64,000 nt of DNA from Pocillopora verrucosa (GCF_036669915.1 NC_089325.1:13163235-13227234), one strand, 5' to 3'; numbered from the stretch's first letter, positions 47,966-59,631 are shown. Translations and numbers: made by a program. Notes: a model not told the origin generated them from the letters alone.

Positions 47966-49643
47966 AAATTTGATTATTTCGAGAGAATCAGCACCTCACC
48001 TGCCCTGTTCACACCGATCATATGTAAGGATTCTAAAGGAACTGGGAACGAAAGAATTGGCCCGCAATGCATAATTATAAGCTTGGCTAAATCTACATAT
48101 CATTGAAGATAGTGAGCGCTTCAGTCAAAAACATCACATTTAACATTCCGTTCCTTTAACTTCGCAGGTGCTCCTACCGATTCATTGATTGTCGTATACG
48201 ATTTTCATTAAAGCTTGACAGAGGATTGGCTACATTCTCTGCTCCAACAAGCCTTCATCACTCTGATCTCTCTCGTCATAAATACTATACCTCTGATAGA
48301 CGCTGGAGACCCTTGTAATTTCTGATGCACGGGAGAATGGTCACAAATAAAATAATGCCTGAAAGTTACTCGAAATATTGAAAATTTTTCGCTATAAATT
48401 TCTCTACTATGCTAAATGCAATCCTTTATTTGGTATTCTAGCTCAAAGGAAACTTTGATAAGTATAGAATTTCTTGATACAGCAATTTTTTTGCATCTAA
48501 GAAGTAGGATATAGTAAAGGCCTAGTCGAAGAAAAGGCCGAATAACCCGTACGTATGATCAGTACAATATAATACCACGAATTTTAACCTTCCAAATTTT
48601 TCCCTCTGGTGAAACTGGATAACAACAATAAGGATGACGACGAGGGATCCTAAGTGGTAGATGAACAAAAAATTATGTTGAGAATTCAGCAATTTATTTA
48701 TTTATTTGATACTCCTTTCAAGGAAGCTGGCGCCCTTGACTGCTGTCTGGGAATTTGGAGCTACAGAACCGCGAAAAGAAACAGACAACGTAAAGAGGGG
48801 CCTGGGAGAAGACAGAGAGCAACTCTGTGAATCTTGGTTAAAATTTTCGTCAAACTTCGAAAATGCCGCCGTTACGCAAGCTAAGAAAAACGCTTATAAA
48901 ATAATTCAAATAGTACGCGCGCTCTGATTGGCCATAAAACCATTTTACATGAGCGTATGTAAACACGGTTTTCATACTGAATCTTCTCGCGGTGTTCTTA
49001 TCTCGTGTTCTCCCAACCTCCCGCGTGTTTACATCAGGCTATGTAAACACGGAAACCATTTTACATTTCTTCAATTATTCATCACGTTTACTCCTTTTCG
49101 AGTTACAACTCTCAATTAAGGGCTTCAGTTAATGGAGGCATTGCTGTAATTTCTGGTAAGTATTCGTGTAGTTTATTTTGATTAACCTTTTCAGTTATAA
49201 CAATATGTGTTAATGCTATCGTCTATATTAATTTTATCTTACAAGTTATAAATTTCGAAAGACACAAAATCAGATGATATTGTACAATCCTGTCGTCATG
49301 CCGAGGAATGCAGGCTTTTGAACCAGCGGTTTTGTTCTTACCGCATTTTGACGTCATCTGTAAGCTGTGAATGAACAGAAGCACGACAAATAGCATCTAT
49401 TTGTTAACCCTTTGACCCCTGAGAGTGACTAACATCTAATATCTCCTCACAATATCACCCCTGAATCACACATTAAGGTCATGAGAATTAAGGAAGTGAT
49501 CACCGACTAAAGACCCTCTCGATTGTTAAACGAATTCTCCTTGTCGGCACCTTAGGAAATATAAAGAGGACAGTATAGAGAATATACATATTAATATTAG
49601 GGTGTTAAGGGTTAAATATCATGGAAAGATGCTGACGTTCTGA
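47966..49643. other. Region between genes E and F
   Basis: The left end should contain the gene E promoter. Around 48940-49060 atgtaaacacgg occurs twice, with cgtgtttacat facing it, an inverted-repeat arrangement. 49404-49614 is a MITE-like element. The open frames at 48706-49119 do not resemble known proteins. Confidence 0.5.
49404..49614. mobile_element. MITE-like element, second subfamily
   Basis: It starts ttaaccctttgacccctgag and ends attagggtgttaagggtta. The interior has gagtgactaacatctaatat and gattgttaaacgaattctcc. It is the most complete copy of this subfamily. Confidence 0.8.
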
Positions 49644-50065
49644 CTAAATATTTATACAGTATCTGTACAGTTTTAACTGTTTTTTAAATTTTAAAAAATT
49701 TAAATTCACGTGGAAATAGGGTACATCATCATACACTATTACACAACTTGGACTGTAATAAAGTGTGTGATTGACGCTGCAAAAAATTTTTTTTTTGCCC
49801 GGAACAGTTACAGTTTTCCTGTGAGAGGTTACGGTGGAGCTTCCTTTCTCCAGGGTTGGGTGTTGGTTTTGTATCAGATTATGGTACACTGAGGCAAGCC
49901 GATAATCATTTGACGGAGCTGGAGCAAAATCTACGGATGGTCTCTGAAGGGGAGTGTTAACCGAGCAATCCTGACTGTAAGGGAGGGGAGACTTTAGCAG
50001 TAACTTTTTACTATGAATTCTCGCATTGTCTTTTCGTTTTTGTTGCTCTTCCAGATACACAGCAC
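49644..50065 (-). pseudogene. Relic cytoplasmic tail of gene F, out of frame and after its stop
   Basis: This open frame continues from the membrane exon of gene F but in another frame from the membrane segment. It contains QQKRKDNAR just after the membrane position and SVDFAPAPSNDYR, which aligns with SPRVDYAPVSTNP in gene D; the tyrosine is Phe here. It is therefore the former tail, now probably 3' UTR. The last third (from about 49830 down) is low-complexity and may never have been coding. Confidence 0.6.
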
Positions 50066-53000
50066 TCAGACAATCATCACAGCAGCTAGAACAATTGTAC
50101 CAACTGTGCAGGCGATAGCCTTGAACGTCGAGGAACCTAAAGACAGAAATCAGGAGAACAGGCATTTAGCTGAGCTCATTCCAAGAGAGACGTCGTCTAC
50201 TTTTAATCTAATTTACAGCCCAGTAAGAATTTCACCTAAGGAACCTGTCATTATTTAATACCTAGGGAAGGGGGGCATCGACGGAGTTTGGGGAATCACA
50301 TAGTTAAAATAGTTTTGAGGGATAATGGAAGGGGAATCAGTCGTCGCGAAGAGAGTATAAAGGGAAGGCTTAGGAAAATTGGCTGCCAATGAAGGGGGTA
50401 TTTATAAGAATGCTACAGACCATAAAGGGGGGTGGGGTGGGGGGGGAATGGACCGGTAAATTATAAGGCAACGCAACCGAAATCCTCCAATTCCCCTCCT
50501 CGGCACTGCTGAATAAAAAATATCCAGCCCCGAAAGTCAGTTAAACGTACCTCTGGAAGTTTCTCTAAACGTGGCCTTAAAACCTTTGTAATACGCAGCT
50601 GAAGCGTCTGATCTGAATATGACCCTCATGTACCGTTCGCTTGACTGAATGTCCTCTGGTTTTTCTTTACCACAGAATCTTCCTTTGCTCGCGCTGCTCC
50701 TGTCCTTTCCATCAAGGATTTCTACATAATCTTTAGTGCATGGCTGGCCAAAGCTGGGTTGCAATTCAAACATGTCAAAGCTGAGTTTCACAACTTTTCC
50801 ATCTCGCACAGTGATTAGCCAATCGCAGCTCATATCTGGGGGGTAAGCTGAATTCTTCTCTGGACTTCTAAGAGTTCCATTTGAACCAGTTAATTTAAGG
50901 TTGTTATTGTTAACGTTTCCACGATAACATAGTTCTTTAGAGTAAGCATCAGGAGCTATGAAAAAGGGATAAACAATGAGTTAATTTATCATCATTTTAA
51001 GGTTTTTTCAGTAACTGTGGCAACTGAAACCGTTACCTTCTTCGTTTTCTGCGTTTATTATCTGCACTATCGTGACCGGTATCGTTACTGTTATCGTTAC
51101 CGTTATCGTTACTGTTATGGGCCGTGAAACTTACAAAAAGGAAGGGTTGGTTTCACACGTAAATATAGATTTACTATTGTTTATCTATTTCTTATAACGA
51201 ATATACTGCTGTAATAGAGCTGCCTTTTAGTCGGAAATCACGCTCATTTGGATCAATGTCAGTATCCGAATAAATGCGTACCTACCCCTCCCATAACCCA
51301 CCGAAAAGTTAAACGATTACAAGTACGGGTAAATGTTAGGTTAGGGGAGGGGTAAGTGTGCAGTTGCTCAGATACTGACATTGATCCTCTCATCTTGACA
51401 TAAGCGACAAATTACTTACAGGCGTCTACAGATTGGTAACGGGCCTTGAAGCCTTTCGAGGCAAGTCGACTTAACTGACTTAAGGCGGCAAACGTGACCC
51501 GCATATAATTTCCTGTGGAATAAACATCGTAAATATTTCCCAAAATCGGCTGGTGCCATCCACAAAACAGAGCAAGCTCTTTGCTATCTTCCATCCGCCC
51601 ATCTCGTATGCGTACATAATCTGTTGAATCCCTATTTTCGCAAATAACATCAACTTTTAATCCTAGATTGAAGTCTTCAAATGCCAACTTCACTCTCCGT
51701 CCAGCAGGAACGGAGATCACCCAAGTGCACTGGACACCCATTGGGTAAAGAACAGGGTAATCTGGGGTAAAGAATATACCAGATGGCCCATCAAGCTCGA
51801 GGACTTTATCTCGTCTATCTGTCCTACGACAAATACCAGCGGCTTCCTCTAAATGGAATAAAAACGACACAAACATCAACTATTATTCCAGGGATATAAT
51901 TTAGCACTTAACCGTCAACGAACCTCGCACTCTGGTTTAGAATCTATGGTATAAGTTAATTACAAATGATAATGATGCATTCTTATAGCACATTTTCCTT
52001 ATGAACAAGCTTTAATGCGCTCTACAACACTATGCGTAAGACTTAAAAGAGACTGCATTAAGCAGTCTCTTTTTTAACAATGTTGAAAGGAAACTTTACA
52101 GGTGCCCTCAATTTAGGAATTTTTTCAACAGGAAACAGTGCCAGACCACAACACTGGAAATAATATTCCCTACTCTTTGCGTGAAGTGCGTGGGTTCTTT
52201 AACGTCCTCCACCAACCAGTCCAGAGAATGTGCAGGAGACAGAGCCTGCGGTTTATTTTCCTTATCCGATAGGACTGGAACGTCTAACCAATCGCAGATG
52301 TCATAGCAAAGTCAGCACGTAAACCTCAACCTACCGCAAGGCATTCTGGTGCTCTACAACCTGAGCTAACCTGGCGGCGGTAGCTTATATATAAGTTTGT
52401 TTCATTTCTTGTCTTTTCCTTCCCACCTTTTCCGTTCCTACCCTTCCTTTCCTTTACTTTCTATAATTTACTTTACTTTCCTTTACTCTTCTTTAATGTG
52501 CTTTTGATTACTTTTTTTTTCTTTCTTTTCTCCTTTCTATTTCCCTTTTCCTTTCGTTTTTCTCTTTTCCTTTCGTTTTTCTCTTTTCCTTTCGTTTTTC
52601 TCTTTTCCTTCCATTTTCAATTTTAACTCCTTTTTTGGTTCACTATAATAAACAAAATGCGTAATTATTGACTTACCTTCCAAAACGGCCGAAACATTGA
52701 AACTGAATCCCCTGTCGGAATAATATCCATCTGACTGGAATTTGACGTACAAAAGCTGTCCAGTAGAATAAACAACCTCGGGAGGTACTTCTCCACAATA
52801 TGATCCAAGAAGATTAGACAGACTAGTGGTGTTACCATCATAGAACTCAAGTTTGTCTTCACAAACAAGATATCTGCCTTGTACTAAATGAAGGCTATTG
52901 AATGTCACCTTCAATATAAAACCAACGGATGGGAGATCACTGGCAACTTCAATTAACCAATTACATTCCAAGTTATTAGTGTAATTCATAGGATAGTTTG

Positions 53001-55071
53001 GACTCGTGATAGTCGTGTTGTGCCATCTGGAAGCATTGACTCTTTGCGGAATGATGGAACAACCTGGAAAAAAGGTTGATTATAACTTTTTAATATCACC
53101 ATTGCGCAGTAGTATTACACATCGATATTCCTATCCTTGCAGTTTGCAGGAAGTTTGTTATCATGAACCTGGTTAAACAGCTTAGTTTGCTACGAGTCTC
53201 CAAAAAGCTCACTGGTTGAGCTTTCGAAGTACTGATTGGAACTCGCTGGTCTAACTCCTATTGAAGCTCTTTTCCTCCGAGTCTGTCTCTACCATTTATT
53301 GAAGAAAATAATCTTTCAACTTTTTAATGAGCTACTTGCAGAATAACTTAATTTCGGGTGTTCGACTGAAAACAATTTCATTGCACTCTTTGCTTCAAAA
53401 AGCAAGGTTTGCTTGTGTGACACTTTCCTGGCTATACTTGTTCAAGGATTTCTGTACTTAGCAGCTATAAGGTGGTACGATTATTTCCGGAAGGATTTGT
53501 CTTGGATTAATTGTTTAGCTCTTTCCCTGTTTATAAAATTGATGCTGATTATCAGAAATAAATGTTCCAACTTACTGTTGTTCTTTGCAAACGAACCCAA
53601 TGAGAACAAGGAAAGCGTCAATGAAACATAAACTGCAATAAAAACAGAAACCCAAAAATATCGTGAGGGTCAAATTTCAGGTCATGCACAGTTGTAGTGC
53701 AAGAGTAAAAAAATAATAATATGATAAAATAATAATAGATAATATATTAGGTAGTCTGTCCGCTGGTCGTCATGACTAGCGCTGCAAGACGCGAGTCTTA
53801 CTCAGTCGATTTAGAAGCTTTGGAATTCCAGCCAATCACAGCTGAGCAGAATTGTTTTTAAGGTAACGTTTACCTGCAGTCGACCATATCGCCTAAGTGA
53901 GACTCGCCGTAAGCAGTCGAAACGTTGCGATGCATAGTCAGAAGTAACTTCATCGCGAGACAAACGATTACATTTTCAGTTACTCTCTTTTTCTTGAGGG
54001 TTCATGGGCATATGGCCTATTTGAGGGAATCGAAATCTCGTGATTGATGTCTTAACGGTGTCTTATCGATCATTTCATCGAAAATGTTCAATCACGAAAC
54101 TACTTTCTTTGTGTAATTAAACAACTACCATGTCAATGAGTTGAAAACAGAAAGTCGCAGCAGAAAAATGAACAACTGCAATTACTACCTTATTTTATCT
54201 TACAGGTAAATAAGATTCTCAAGTTAAGGAAATACTGACGCAGTAGGATAACGATGAAAATTTTAGGGGTCACTTGAAATGACAGACGGGAAGAGAAAGA
54301 CAAAATTTAGTGACCCCAATGTACGGAATTTTGAAGGACCTCGGATAACAAAATGTCACACGTTTGAATACCACGTGACTTGCTTGATTTGTAAACCAAT
54401 TCAGATTTGTTTTATTTTTTTAGACAGAATTTCTAGTTCAGATAAAACTGAACCAAGCGGTTCCGTGCAGGAAACATATTTGCATATTTCTCTAAACATG
54501 TCTCGATCACTTTGGAATAAATTATAGATGTGGCAAATCTGTTGACAGCATTTCATCCAGGGCATGTTGCTTATAATTAGCCAAATTTTTACGTCGCTTC
54601 GATGCTCGATTTTTTAGTAGCAATGGGATTTAGGGATCGTCTTGATTCCCGTTCATACACGTCGTTTTTCAAGTTAAATAATGTTTTTGTTCACGACGGT
54701 TTCTTCGTTTTTTATTACATTTAATAATGTCAATGTCGACTTATTTTTTCCCTTTCTACTGGTAAGCCATGTTACTGTACGGCTCACCTCAACAAAGGTG
54801 CGCACTCATGGGTGCTTTTATTCAAAGGTTTTTTTTTCACAATTTTTACATTCAAATCGGTTAATGTTGAATGAAAGAGAAGCCATATGATTATGGAGTC
54901 TTGGAAAGCATATTTAATTTGGCACGCCGCACGAAACAACAGCTGCCGAACGCACTCACTGTCCATCGTAGGAAATATACCAAAAGGCTTGACCGAATGT
55001 ATACTCGACTTACCTAGAATAATCATTGCTTTGTCGATTGCCATGGGAGATTCGACGAATGGAGACTTCAC
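50066..55071 (-). CDS. Gene F: three-CUB protein ending within its membrane segment (tail lost, possibly GPI-anchored)
   Basis: Exons 55014-55071, 53576-53632, CUB-b 52677-53063, CUB-c 51420-51848, CUB-a 50551-50955, and 50066-50136; all phase 1, sum 1407 nt, 468 residues. Signal peptide in the first two exons (AIDKAMIILVYVSLTLSLF, cleaved near GSFA); Met10 is an alternative start. CUB cores are CEDKLEFYDG, STDYVRIRDG and CTKDYVEILDG. The last exon reads SRGSSTFKAIACTVGTIVLA and ends after VMIV with TGA at 50066-50068, so no cytoplasmic residues follow. Small residues (GSS), a short spacer and a hydrophobic C terminus look like a GPI-attachment signal. Alternatives are a tail-less membrane protein, a pseudogene or an assembly error. 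Domain order b-c-a equals gene E. Confidence 0.8.
50270..50530. repeat. Dispersed repeat (AAAATTGGCTGCCAATGAA family)
   Basis: It contains gaatcagtcgtcgcgaagag, aggaaaattggctgccaatg and atcctccaattcccctcctc. Related copies are at about 21250-21560, 38740-38960 and 62150-62350. This one is in the last intron of gene F. Confidence 0.65.
51077..51119. repeat. 12-bp tandem repeat
   Basis: Imperfect cgttactgttat units in the intron between CUB-a and CUB-c of gene F. Confidence 0.8.
52541..52612. repeat. 19-bp tandem repeat in a pyrimidine-rich tract
   Basis: Three to four units of tctcttttcctttcgtttt. The surrounding 52410-52620 is almost all C and T. It lies next to the donor side of CUB-b in gene F. 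Confidence 0.9.
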
Positions 55072-55254
55072 TATGTCAAGTCATTCATTTGCAGGATTTT
55101 GTTGCATGTTATTATTGTGCCAGCGGTCGCTCATAAATTATAGGGAAGGCAATAACATTGAAATTGCGTGATGTTTCCTAAAATTATGTATCAAGTTGTT
55201 CCATACGCTCGAGACTTTCTACCTATCAAGTTTTTTTAACAACTGTTTCTTTAA
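55072..55254. other. Upstream flank of gene F
   Basis: This is the 180 bases between gene F's start and the piggyBac element and should include the 5' UTR and promoter. No core element is clear. TTAA at 55251-55254 is the piggyBac target site. Confidence 0.5.
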
Positions 55255-56647
55255 GCCCTGGGGGACGAACTACGGCCACAGCCGTAGAAAATTACATCAC
55301 CCTATTTTTGTTGCTATTTAAAGCAAGCCCGTGGGGAACTGAGGCTATTTATGCATTAAACCGCTGGATAATAAAATGAGGCTCATTATCAGCGAAAAGA
55401 GCTCTTCGAAACATCGAAATACGAATTTTCCCGAATTTTTTACTCCAGTTGTTGCCGATATCGCGTCTGCCATTTAAATATGGCGTCGCCAAAAAATTAG
55501 TAAGACATCTGTTAGCGAAAAGGATCGAAATGGCGGCTGCAGAATCGATGGGATTAACTTTTGTGGACGAAGATGACTTGCCTTTAGCATTTCTGCGAAT
55601 CGCCCACGTGGATTCTGACCATGAAGCGCCTTCCGATGTCGATAGCAGCGATGAAGAGGAAAACAGCGATGACGAGGAGCAAAACTACTCCAATATGAGA
55701 TGGAAATCTACTATACAACCCCCAGAAGGCATAAATTTTCGCGAAGAGGTTGGTATGAGGGTAGAAATGGACAATGACAGTAATTGTTTAGATTACTTCC
55801 AACTTCTGTTTACTGACAATGTTTATCAACTGATTATCAAACGGTTTGAGCATCAAAAACGGCAGCTTGAGGACAATTCCCTGGGTGATCTCCACGATTT
55901 TACCCTTCCAGAGCTAAAGGCTTGGCTTGGGCTCACATTGGCAATGGGTCTTGTCAAAAAAAGCAATTTGAAAGCTTACTGGTCAACTGATTCGGTCACC
56001 AAAACTCCACTGTTTTCTAGCACCATGTCAAGAGATCGCTACCTTCACATTCTGAGATATCTTCACTTGGAGCGCTACCACACACTGCAGAGTTATCTTT
56101 TTGATGACCCCAGTAGAAATGGTCCCAAGAGACTCAAAGACAGTCGTGGCAGACCACTTCAAAGGAGATCAAGATGATTTTATGTTTCCTTTGATCAAAA
56201 CATTAATTTACTTAGCGAGGTTTAAGGTTGATTCAAGTGAACACTAAAATGATTTTGAGACTACTGATTGACATCACGTTTGCAACTAAATATGGTTAAA
56301 AGAAGAACAGTAGTGTTTTATTTTGTGCTAGCAAAAGTGTTCTGTGTATATAGAACTTGATATTGTGTACAGTTATTGTGTTGACAAAATTTTCACTTCA
56401 GTTCTGTTCTCTAATTTGAGGATGGTTTGGGAAAAAATCTGTTTTGTTACCTTTCTGGATTTTTCATATTTTTTCTGTAAGACACATGTATTAGTTCATT
56501 GCACCAAATGAAAGTGCAAAATCTCCTCTTTCTAAAAATGTTAGTTTTATTGTTTTCTGCCTTATTAAAAAAATTTGGTGGCCTAATTAGTAATGTCATG
56601 TCATCAATTGAGTCAAAAAACCCCCACCCCCTCAGTCCCCCAGGGGT
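55255..56647 (+). mobile_element. piggyBac-type DNA transposon, internally truncated, TTAA target duplication
   Basis: TTAA at 55251-55254 and at 56648-56651 flank the element. The left end GCCCTGGGGGACGAAC and the reverse complement of the right end (ACCCCTGGGGGACTGAG) share CCCTGGGGGAC, a terminal inverted repeat typical of piggyBac elements. At about 1.4 kb it is shorter than a full element, and its transposase frame stops early. It sits between genes F and G. Confidence 0.85.
55449..56177 (+). pseudogene. piggyBac transposase, N-terminal part only
   Basis: 242 codons. An acidic stretch (DSSDEEENSDDEEQ) precedes the start of the DDE_Tnp_1_7 domain: LTLAMGLVKKSNLKAYWSTD, then TPLFSSTMSRDRYLHILRYL and a final HLERYH. 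The frame ends at RPLQRRSR, before the region that carries the catalytic aspartates in this family (usually 550-600 residues in all), so it should be inactive. Met at 55449 is the longest start; an internal Met (MAAAESMG) at 55530 is an alternative. Confidence 0.88.
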
Positions 56648-56748
56648 TTAAAAAAAAACCCTTGCCTACAGCTACCGCTGAATGTACCATGAACCGATGA
56701 AATGAGGCAAGTGATCAGCGTGAGTACAGGCATAGCTGGGATAAGTTT

Positions 56749-56923
56749 GGCCCAAGATCTCATTAGTAATTCTCCTCACTGTCTTCCATACAACTCTTGT
56801 GATATTAGTTTTGAGAATGTGGTATTGGACTAATAATAATAGCTAATAATCTCCTAATGTATGTTTTTTTTTTATTCTTGTCATTTATCTGCTTGACATC
56901 AGTCACTCATGGGAGCCAAAGGC
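56749..56923. mobile_element. MITE-like element, 5'-truncated copy
   Basis: It begins cccaagatctcattagtaat and ends cactcatgggagccaaagg. The interior matches 46473-46684. The left inverted terminus is missing. Confidence 0.75.
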
Positions 56924-57169
56924 CAGTTAAATGGGCATGGTGACTTACCTTTTAATGTGTTTTTTTTGTTTAATGCATTTTTCGAAGAAAAGTTTGGTGG
57001 GTAACATTTAAAGAAATTCAGAAGAAAATTTTGTCATAATTTTTTTTCCGAGGAATCCCCTCAAGCGCTCGTTTTACCCAAGGTATTTACTCAAATTCTT
57101 CAGCCTTAATCTTCGATTTCTATGCGAAGTGTTCTCCAACTGTTTCTAAAAAAAAACAATTTTATGAAC

Positions 57170-59631
57170 TCATGATGGTGCACACGATTCATACTGTTGC
57201 CATGGATACGACTGTCCTGGAGGTGGATACTATGGAACTGCTTCCTCTCCAGGGTAGAGTGGTGGTGATTCCGGTTGATATGGGTACTCTGGGGGTGGTG
57301 GATAGTTATCAAAGGGTGCGGCAGCATAACCAACTGGAGGGTGTTGGTTAGAATATGATGCTAATCGGAAAGGAGGTTCAACTTCCGGCTGTTGAGGTAG
57401 AGTTGGTAAGGTGTCTCACACCTGGTTGTGGGGAACAGGAAACTGAACTAGTAAATGTGGACATAGGAATACCAGCAGCTGCTGTATGATTTGGTCTCTC
57501 CTGTCTGCGTTTTACAAGAAAATATATCAGAACATTAAAACAGGCAACTAAGACGACCAAGCTGACAGTGACAGCTGTACTAAATGCCGAATCTGGAGGA
57601 GGAGCAAAATTCCCAACAAAGCAATTGAGATAACAGCCCTGTGACAGATAAGGAAATCCCTTAATAAGTTGTGAAAAAACTACTCATTCTGAATATATCT
57701 ATACATATTAACAAGAAATAGATGGATATGTTGAAAAGCAACTTCCTGCGATAACTAGGATTGAATTTTACGATCCAGACATTTTTGACAACTTAATTGT
57801 TCCAGCAAGCAAATAAAAAAAAAACTGTTTGATCTTCACTTGGCGTACTTATTGTAGCAAAAGAAAAATTTCTTTCTGACCTTGTTATAACTAAGCGCCT
57901 TCCGAGGTTAGAGCCTCAGCTTTCTAAGGGATATTACTGACTAAGAGACAAGATTAAGCTACTTATTTGTTTTGTCCTCTGCATTGTAAGTGGCCGTGAA
58001 ACCATTGTAAGCAATCTCACAATTCAATCCGCTGAAATGATGTGCCGACTATGCGATTATGGCGGAAAACCCATAATAATCATCAGCATGTACTAAAACA
58101 ATGGATAGCATTGAAGGTGTTTTCTGCCGATTTTATTGTGGGGATTGCGCAGCTTGATAACTGTTACAACCATAGAACTGTCCCTAAACTTACCACCAAC
58201 TCCGTATGCAGTTCCTGGTATCCGGGAAGCAAATATAAAAACTGTAAAAGAAAATTATGGAAAAGGTACGGCTAATAAAAAAAAATTTGCTTGGTCGAAC
58301 TGTAGGCAGGGAATTCGGACATAACCAAATACTTCAGACTTGTGCAACACTTAGTCAAATTAAAACTAAGTAGGGGAAACTCTCTAACGGATAAATAAAG
58401 GTACTCCAATTATTAACATTAATTGATTTTTATGCAAAACTGCAACTGAAAAAATAAAAATAAAAACAAACTATCTAGCCGATGAATCATTGGATAAAAA
58501 AGTAGTCGGAACTAAATCAGACAAACTCCTGCAGCGTTAGCTATCAATCTAAAATCGCCTAATATTTCATTTTTTTTTTGAAAATGCGTTTTAGAGTCTT
58601 ATGAGACTGATATAAATAGACCTCAAAATCTAATGGAGACTGCTTAAACTGAAGCATATTTGTTACATATTAGAGCTGATCAAAAGTTTATAGATCCTAC
58701 TTAACTTTTCCGTTTTAAATCAACTTATTGTATTTTCGATCAGTTCGTCAAATTGTTTGCTTCACCCAACCCTCAGTCCATAATTTCGAGGTTTTTCAAT
58801 TGATTGCGATTACTCTGTCACTACGATATTCAATATGAAAAGAAGATATATTCACAGGGAAAAAATGAGGGGCAGGGGGCCTGGTAGAACTTTTACTCTA
58901 CTTCCTCTAAAAATCTCCCCTACCACCCCTTCCTTGTCACAAACATCGTGAATAAATTCGAAATTTCACAATCGGTGCTGTTATGTTCAATTGACTATAA
59001 TACAAAAGATCCAGCCTGGGAGTGTCTATTTAGATTCATACGGTGTAATTTTCCTGCTGTTTACGACACAAATATTAGGTTTTTCAAAAAAAAAACAAAC
59101 AAAAAGCTGCGTCGTTTCAACCAAAACATTCAGTTGAATGCACGCTACATTTACATGTTATTCTTCAGCTTTTAAAAGTGATGCGAAGGATTAAATATGG
59201 ATGAAGACTGATGCGATCGAGCTATCGATAAAGTTTCCGAAATTAAACGAAATTATGCCGTAACTTTGTACCAGATCAATTACGGAATTTGCAAATTTAT
59301 AAGAGCTATACTCACGTACAACGACGCTCAATCGGTTACGCTAACCATATATAAATATAGCGAAATCTGCGCAAAACCAAACATCAGTATCATTGTGCTT
59401 TTTTCTCACCAATAGTGAGTACTTTAAGGGCTTCAAGTATTTCTCCATTGAGACAAAAACTATACTTTTCACTAACACGTAGTTTTCTTCGATATTAATA
59501 CTTCGAGTTTCATGTAACTTATTTACCATTGGATCACAGCTAAACTAAAATAATCACTCACGAAACATCGCGAAATTTTAGGATAGGAAATTCTACTTAC
59601 CTATGAGAATGATGCATTCCCCAAATGCCAT
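57170..59631 (-). pseudogene. Gene G: CUB-less family member with frameshifted cytoplasmic tail
   Basis: Exons 59601-59631 (MAFGECIILI), 58194-58241 (FIFASRIPGTAYGVG) and a membrane exon whose frame runs 57592-57378; all phase 1, giving only 97 residues. The span VTVSLVVLVACFNVLIYFLV is followed by KRRQER. From about 57415 down, the frame that resembles gene E is a different one: PPVGYAAAPFDNYPPPPEYP, ESPPLYPGEE, then an in-frame TAG, then GQSYPWQQYE ending at 57170. Gene E has PPAYPTEE and GESYPWQQ at the same places. So at least one frameshift and one nonsense change separate the span from its old tail. I found no CUB exon between 57593 and 58193. It may still make a short protein like genes A and B. 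Confidence 0.62.

Noticed and set aside
48706..49119. Two adjacent plus-strand open frames
   Set aside because: No known domain; the second overlaps an inverted repeat (atgtaaacac/gtgtttacat) common to dispersed elements.
57106..57333. 75-codon His-rich frame at the end of gene G
   Set aside because: It is a wrong-frame reading of the degraded PPxY tail.
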